Shown here: positions 59,400 to 64,000 of the stretch, one piece after another
Layout of the letters: each line of letters begins with the position of its first letter
Position numbering within the stretch: the stretch's first letter is position 1
DNA from: Runella sp. CRIBMP
Lineage (GTDB): Bacteria; Bacteroidota; Bacteroidia; Cytophagales; Spirosomataceae
Length of the DNA stretch: 64,000 bases
NCBI RefSeq assembly: GCF_009905605.1
Contig: NZ_JAAAKZ010000010.1
Span: forward strand, 1 to 64,000
Reading direction: 5' to 3'
Translations under genes and position numbers: made by a program
Notes under the pieces: generated by a model
What the model was told of the DNA's origin: nothing
Databases searched by the model: none
What the model saw: only the letters and a program-made list of their open reading frames with translations

Positions 59400-59515
59400 A
59401 AAATTGGAATACGAATTTAACAAATCAATTTTGCCACTTAATTTATCCTATTCTTTAGGTCAGATAAATTATGTCGAACAAATAAAGGCTCTTTTTTCGC
59501 TAAAACACTCCTAAA

Positions 59516-60673
59516 TTATAATTCTGAAGTCAATTTTAATGTCTCTCTGTATCGTTTTGGGGAATGCCCCGTCGCTTTTTTGAATGCTGTATAGAAGGAT
59601 GATTCAGAATTAAACCCAGAGTCTATTCCAATGGCAAAAATGGTGGCACTTTGATATTCAATATCTTTTAAAAGTGTTTGAGCTTTGTTAATCCTATATG
59701 AATTAACAAACTCATTGAAATTCATTTTCCATTCACTGTTGATGATATAAGAAAGTTGGTGGGGACTGATGTCTATTTTCTTGGCTAAGCTACCAAGTGT
59801 CAGCTTAGAATCAAGAAACAACTCATTTACTTCCAATTCTTCCCGAATTTTTTCTATATATTTTATCCGTATATCTGCGGGTATTTCCTTTTTAGAAGAA
59901 ATTTGCTCATAATGGTTTTGGTTATCCACTTTAGTTTCTGGACCCAACATGCGCTCCTCCTCCCAATAAGAGACGTGAACATCGGGCACAAACTCCTCCA
60001 ATACAAAAGGTGATTTTATCATTAAAAAAATCGTGCCCAAACACCAAATCAGAAGACTTATTTGCCCAAACAATTCATAAATCTTAAACTGAGCTGAATT
60101 CTCACCCCAAAAAGACCGAATTCCTACCCCCGAAAATGCCATTAAGGATTGAAACAATAAGAACCCAACGATACTTTTCAACCAAATTGAGGTGGTTGGA
60201 TGCATAGAACGGGACAAACGGGCATAATTTTTTGACAAAAACTGAAAAAGAAACAATCCAGCCAGGGCACTGAAAATTCCTACAGCCACCGAAGCACTCA
60301 TCTGAAATGCCCCATTGGTAAAATCGGAAGCCGAGACCTCACCCGCTGCGTATAAATAAGAAAACACCTTTAAATGTAAAAAAGCGGGAATCAAAAGCCA
60401 CTTAGAATAAAGATGATTCTTGAATCCAAGCGATGCCCGAACATATCCCACCACCATCACCGGAATGACCAACCTCAATGTTTCGGGCACTACCAAAAAA
60501 AAAGAGGATGCCCGAAGTTGTTCTGGTATGGTAAACTGTAAAAATTCAGCAATTGAAATAAGCAGGAACAAACCACCCAAATAACGCAAATGAACACCCG
60601 TGTTTGTCCTGATACACAGGCACATACAGATTAAGCTAATAAAAACGACCAAAAGATGTAAACTGTAAATCAT
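59516..60673 (-). CDS. membrane AraC-family regulator with multi-TM N-terminus
   Basis: A 385-residue membrane-bound regulator. About seven hydrophobic segments fill the first 235 residues (LHLLVVFISLICMCLCI, VVPETLRLVIPVMVVGYV, LLIWCLGTIFLMI). The C-terminal AraC domain (residues 280-380) has KLTLGSLAKKIDISPHQLSYIINSEWKMNFNEFVNSYRI and SATIFAIGIDSGFNSESSFYTAFKKATGHSPKRYRETL. It couples a membrane sensor directly to DNA binding, with no phosphorelay. The ligand is unknown. It lies next to the soluble AraC regulator but they are not close paralogs in the N-terminal part. Confidence 0.9.
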   Translation of the reverse strand: MIYSLHLLVVFISLICMCLCIRTNTGVHLRYLGGLFLLISIAEFLQFTIPEQLRASSFFLVVPETLRLVIPVMVVGYVRASLGFKNHLYSKWLLIPAFLHLKVFSYLYAAGEVSASDFTNGAFQMSASVAVGIFSALAGLFLFQFLSKNYARLSRSMHPTTSIWLKSIVGFLLFQSLMAFSGVGIRSFWGENSAQFKIYELFGQISLLIWCLGTIFLMIKSPFVLEEFVPDVHVSYWEEERMLGPETKVDNQNHYEQISSKKEIPADIRIKYIEKIREELEVNELFLDSKLTLGSLAKKIDISPHQLSYIINSEWKMNFNEFVNSYRINKAQTLLKDIEYQSATIFAIGIDSGFNSESSFYTAFKKATGHSPKRYRETLKLTSEL

Positions 60674-60771
60674 CAGTAAGGATGATTATGTTTGTAACAA
60701 AACAATGCTCGACAATATATACGAATATATACTACGTTATGGATTATATTACAAATAAAATAATTTTATTG

Positions 60772-60810
60772 GTATAAAAAAAATAGCCTTCTTGGGATAG
60801 AAGGCTATTT
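60772..60810 (-). terminator. Rho-independent terminator after the DUF11 gene
   Basis: AAATAGCCTTCT (60781-60792) and AGAAGGCTATTT (60799-60810) form a 12-bp perfect stem, followed on the minus strand by T-rich sequence. It ends the DUF11-protein transcript. Confidence 0.88.
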
Positions 60811-60864
60811 TATACTTAGAAATTAAATAGTGCAGTTCTTGTTGTATCAAACAACTTCTTTAAG

Positions 60865-63234
60865 CTATTGAAGCTTTTTCACCGTTACAGGTACGCAGAC
60901 AGGAGTTGGAGGACAGTTTGAACAGCCACCTACTGGAGCTACCACTGTTATGGTTGTCGAGCATGTATTTGCATCCGTAATGGTAATTACTCTGTTGCCT
61001 GAACTAGCAAGGAAAGGTCCAAAAACTTGAGGCGTTCCGTAGTTGAACGGACCAGCTGTTACAGCGCCGCTAACAGTATACGTTGTATTGCTACCACCTT
61101 CAGGGTTCAGGGTAAAGGTGAAGGTATCGTCAGTAGGATTGTCGGTTGTACCTGCGTTGTTACACAATGCGATTACTGAGCCAAGCAAAGGTTTTGGATT
61201 TACAGTCACTACTACGGTATCAGTATCCACACATCCATCTACCGAAGTAACGGTCAAGTAGTAAGTTGTGGTGGTCGTTGGTGTTACTGAAATAGTAGCC
61301 GTAGTGGCTCCTGTGCTCCAAAGGTAAGTTCCTCCTACGCCAGCGCCGCTTCCAGTCAACTCAACTGTGGTACCTTCGCAAACTGGAGCGGGATCTGCCC
61401 CTGCATTGGCCACCAATGTTCTGTAAATAACAACCACTGGGCAACAGTTACCCGAAACACAGACACCCACCGACGAGCTCGTGAAAGTATAACTTCCAGA
61501 CTCCGTAACAACATAAGTAGAATCAGTAGCTCCAGGAATCAATGTACCATTACGATACCACTGATAAGCAGTAGAACCTGAAGGGGCCGACAATGAAATG
61601 GATGAGCCAGGGCACAAAAAAACGGGTACAGATACGCAAGCACTCGCAATGTCGTCATCTCCAGCCCCAGCAGTGCCGTTGCCTGGGGTTGAATCTGGGT
61701 CACCTTCATTGACGGAAAGCACTTCTGCAATATTTGATAAAACACCGCTAGAATCCGCACTTGCCGTAATGCTCAAGGCAAGGCTCGTAGTAGCTCCGCT
61801 CAACGCACTACCCACATTCCAAATTCCAGTGATTGGATCATAAAAAGTTCCCGTTGGTGCCGTATGGCTTACGTAGGTAAGGCCCACTGGAAGTAAATCT
61901 TTGATTTTTAAGCCCGTAGGTGCCTCAAATCCTGTTGAATCAGCCTGGCGATTTACGGTAACGGTAAATGTAACATCGGTACCTGCGGCTACGCTGTCGT
62001 TGTTTACGGTTTTTAACACGTTCAAGTCAGCCATATTTTGGTCGCAGAAGTTAGGAATACCGTCGCCGTCGGTGTCTAGCAAGTCATTTCCAGCGCATTT
62101 ATCCATACAATCCAACATACCATCGGCATCGCTGTCTGTTTTCACAAAGGCATAGTAGACATTTAGATCATAAGCTACTGATAATAAGCCGCCACCTGAA
62201 ATTCTGATTTTATCAAAGGGCTGCGTTACTTTGAACCCAAGTTGTACACGCGTACCGCCCAATAATGAAGCCGTAAGCAAAGAGCCTCCTGAGATTGTCT
62301 GAAGTGGAGTTGTGTTACTACCTAAATAAGTAGTGATGGTAATATTACCCAATACATTGACATCCAAAAGACCCGACCCCTGTTGTACCACAAAACCCGC
62401 GTATACATCTCCAGGAGTAGGACTGGCTGTATTAGCCAAGGCAACCTGCAAATAACGTGCACAATTAATCCCAGCTACCAGACTTATCTGGGCCGCATTT
62501 GTCGAATCAGCATCAATTGCGTTGTTAGGATTGGATACTCCCCCCCCAAGACATACTCCTAGACCAGTCGTTGTAGAACCTGTAGTAACTCCCGAAGCAT
62601 CAGCACCTACCAATGCATTGACGCAGTCTAGTGGGCAAGAAGCAGGCCCTTCAAATGCGTAGTATACATCCAAAGAAGAAAGCAAACCTAAGAGACCACT
62701 TGCCGCAAAAAGTTGCACTTCGTCAAAATCGCCCGTTGTAGTGAAGCTCAGGATTTGCTTACCCGTGGTTCCTCCAAAGGCCGTTGCCTTCAAAAGTCCC
62801 GAACCGCTGTTGAACGTGGCCGTTTCCACAAGGGTTCCGTTGCGGTAAGTTCTGATTTGGATGTTGTTGAGGAGATTTACGTCCAAAAGGGTACTGCCAC
62901 TTCCCACCACAAAACCAACGGTGTTGCCAGAGGGATAATACTGGAGAGAATCTTTTACCGAAACCGCCGAACCAGAGCCTAGCAAGCTGATTCCCGTGGT
63001 TAACGTAGCAAAGTTGGTTAAGTTGCCATCGATGATGTTGGCACCGCTTGCAGCAGTACAGCCAACGCACAAGCCAGTATTCACGGCATTGATAAACGCC
63101 CCACGACCAGCGATGGGGTCCATACAAATTTGGTTGTTTTCGAGGGTTTGCTGTTGGGCAAACACGGTTGTAAAGGCAAGCAGCAGCCCTGCCAGCATGA
63201 CAACAAAGCGCGAGTTTTTGTAAAACGTGGCCAT
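60865..63234 (-). CDS. large secreted surface protein with duplicated N-domain, calcium-binding repeats, DUF11 and Ig-like domains
   Basis: Exported protein of 789 residues; the signal peptide ends at VFAQQ. Residues 54-195 and 226-363 are an internal tandem duplication (each contains V-G-F-V-V ... LLDVN ... YYAF). Residues 367-398 have two thrombospondin-type-3 calcium loops (DSDADGMLDCMDKC and DTDGDGIPNFCD). Residues 401-525 are a DUF11-like domain (ADLNVLKTVNNDSVAAGTDVTFTVTVNRQ) and the rest are Ig-like or PKD-like sandwiches (AYQWYRNGTLIPGATDSTYVV, GTYLWSTGATTATISV). The C-terminus ends CVPVTVKKLQ with no type IX secretion domain I can identify. An adhesin or surface-layer role is likely. 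It ends at a strong terminator. Confidence 0.85.
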   Translation of the reverse strand: MATFYKNSRFVVMLAGLLLAFTTVFAQQQTLENNQICMDPIAGRGAFINAVNTGLCVGCTAASGANIIDGNLTNFATLTTGISLLGSGSAVSVKDSLQYYPSGNTVGFVVGSGSTLLDVNLLNNIQIRTYRNGTLVETATFNSGSGLLKATAFGGTTGKQILSFTTTGDFDEVQLFAASGLLGLLSSLDVYYAFEGPASCPLDCVNALVGADASGVTTGSTTTGLGVCLGGGVSNPNNAIDADSTNAAQISLVAGINCARYLQVALANTASPTPGDVYAGFVVQQGSGLLDVNVLGNITITTYLGSNTTPLQTISGGSLLTASLLGGTRVQLGFKVTQPFDKIRISGGGLLSVAYDLNVYYAFVKTDSDADGMLDCMDKCAGNDLLDTDGDGIPNFCDQNMADLNVLKTVNNDSVAAGTDVTFTVTVNRQADSTGFEAPTGLKIKDLLPVGLTYVSHTAPTGTFYDPITGIWNVGSALSGATTSLALSITASADSSGVLSNIAEVLSVNEGDPDSTPGNGTAGAGDDDIASACVSVPVFLCPGSSISLSAPSGSTAYQWYRNGTLIPGATDSTYVVTESGSYTFTSSSVGVCVSGNCCPVVVIYRTLVANAGADPAPVCEGTTVELTGSGAGVGGTYLWSTGATTATISVTPTTTTTYYLTVTSVDGCVDTDTVVVTVNPKPLLGSVIALCNNAGTTDNPTDDTFTFTLNPEGGSNTTYTVSGAVTAGPFNYGTPQVFGPFLASSGNRVITITDANTCSTTITVVAPVGGCSNCPPTPVCVPVTVKKLQ

Positions 63235-63655
63235 AGATAATTGAATTTGTTTAAGAGATTATTTAAGAACGACACCAAAATTTGGGTTCGTTGTTATGTT
63301 CTCTATTATCAATATCTCGGCCGATTTAGAAGAAATAAAAAGGAATGAAACTTTTAGGAATGGCTAAAAAGCGTACAGGAATGTTTAAGGATAAAAAATA
63401 GATATTGTAGTATTTTTGCGGCATTTGATTGTTTTCGTGCCAAAAATCAGGAGTTATATCAAAAACAACTGATAAGAATCAAAATACACCTTCTAGGCAA
63501 AAGAACAAAAAAAATGAAGCTACCAGCAGAGCCGATAGCTTCAACGAGTACAACAAAACCACAGTCAATAGGGCTAACCCTCTGTGGTCTTGTTGGTATA
63601 TTTATTCATCCCTTGTTCATTGTCATTATTTAGATGATATGAACCGCGAGAATTA
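63235..63655. other. 421-bp interval between the DUF11 gene and the ammonium transporter
   Basis: Mostly AT-rich. A TATTTTTG box at 63411-63418 matches TAnnTTTG on the plus strand but has no credible gene downstream; the 76-codon frame at 63429 carries terminator-like hairpins and is not convincing. The right end holds the two hairpins after the ammonium transporter. The part next to 63234 should carry the DUF11-gene promoter, which I could not pinpoint. Confidence 0.35.
63503..63542 (-). terminator. Rho-independent terminator after the ammonium transporter gene
   Basis: GAAGCTA (63516-63522) and TAGCTTC (63536-63542) form a 7-bp stem. On the minus strand it is followed by ATTTTTTTTG. It lies about 110 bp past the transporter stop. 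A second possible stem, AACAAAACCACAG with CTGTGGTCTTGTT at 63552-63594, sits upstream of it. Confidence 0.65.
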
Positions 63656-64000
63656 CTAAGCTTCAACTAAAAACTCATCGTGCTGGCTGATGTCCAAACC
63701 AACTTTTTCGTCTTCTTCAGATACACGAAGTGGCTCAATAAGGTCAGTTACTTTCAGGATAACGTATGACATCACGAACGCAAAGACGGAAACCAATACC
63801 AAAGCAATCAAGTGATTTTTGAACAACGTAAACGTGCCATATGCCAAACCTTCATCAACAACGGCCGAGTTTACACCCTTAGAAGCAAAGATACCTGTCA
63901 TCAACATACCCATCATACCGCCTACACCGTGGCAAGGGAATACATCAAGCGTGTCATCCAAGGTAGTTTTGGTACGAAGGTGTGCCAAATAGTTTGATAC
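63656..64000 (-). CDS. ammonium transporter (Amt family), 3' part only
   Basis: The C-terminal 114 codons of an inner-membrane ammonium channel whose gene runs off the right edge of the window. Recognisable are the pore-lining CHGVGGMMGMLMTGIFAS, where the family histidine and glycines lie, a final membrane helix FKNHLIALVLVSVFAFVMSYVILKV, and the C-terminal regulatory tail EDEKVGLDISQHDEFLVEA. The tail length and the GLD-type end fit the C-terminal arm that opens the pore. Amt imports ammonium at low concentration. No GlnK/P-II gene is visible within the window. Confidence 0.93.
   Translation of the reverse strand, partial: VSNYLAHLRTKTTLDDTLDVFPCHGVGGMMGMLMTGIFASKGVNSAVVDEGLAYGTFTLFKNHLIALVLVSVFAFVMSYVILKVTDLIEPLRVSEEDEKVGLDISQHDEFLVEA

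Noticed and set aside
60865-63234. Type IX secretion C-terminal domain on the DUF11 protein
   Set aside because: I could not find the typical conserved T9SS C-terminal sorting pattern. The end CVPVTVKKLQ does not match.
63429-63659. 76-codon plus-strand frame in the intergenic region next to the ammonium transporter
   Set aside because: It spans two terminator-like hairpins for the minus-strand gene and has no recognisable protein features.
1-64000. tRNA, rRNA, CRISPR arrays and riboswitches
   Set aside because: No cloverleaf, rRNA motif, regularly spaced repeat-spacer pattern or known riboswitch core was seen in any intergenic region by eye. A covariance-model scan could still find small RNAs.

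Overview
The window looks like the chromosome of a Bacteroidota bacterium, most likely order Cytophagales (a Spirosomaceae/Runella-like genome is my best guess; the species cannot be named from sequence alone). The signs are two TonB-dependent receptors, many small lipoproteins, 7TM sensor kinases of the LytS type paired with LytTR regulators, Bacteroidota-only families (DUF6427, DUF2490-like barrels, GG-leader peptides), and several upstream regions with the Bacteroidota -7 box TAnnTTTG. I found no rRNA, tRNA, CRISPR array or intact insertion sequence.

Layout. 1-6.5 kb: a five-gene minus-strand run (glycosyltransferase, C39-like/VKOR/thioredoxin fusion, small double-glycine-leader cysteine peptide, TlpA-like thioredoxin, DXD glycosyltransferase). 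It faces an XRE-family regulator across two identical-core palindromes 21 bp apart. This is the strongest candidate for an undescribed system: a secreted, disulfide-bonded and possibly glycosylated peptide with its own oxidative folding machinery. 6.8-13.5 kb: serine hydrolase with a propeller, hemerythrin-like protein, Ldh_2 dehydrogenase. 11-18.6 kb: two propeller-phosphoesterase proteins on either side of a TonB-dependent receptor. 18.7-24 kb: PLP decarboxylase, APH-type kinase, lipoproteins, a PAP2/haloperoxidase-like lipoprotein and a 0.6 kb stretch with possible gene remnants.

24.5-38.1 kb: a long minus-strand block with a DUF3179 protein, three AhpD/CMD-like proteins around an MFS carrier translationally coupled to a TonB-dependent receptor, a second haloperoxidase-like lipoprotein, two outer-membrane barrels, a cysteine-rich secreted peptide and two paralogous 180-residue proteins that end in a proline-rich tail and start at TTG. 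It looks like a redox-themed surface uptake or detoxification locus, second in interest.

38.2-53 kb: GT4 glycosyltransferase, a YadA-head/S74-chaperone surface protein, a NarL regulator with a TPR histidine kinase, and an OmpA-led operon of secreted proteins divergent from a LytS/LytTR pair. 53-64 kb: housekeeping genes (guaA, sdaA, the end of an ammonium transporter), a DUF6427 membrane protein bracketed by copies of a short repeat, a transposase-type HTH protein, two AraC regulators and a large DUF11/Ig-like surface protein with an internal duplication.
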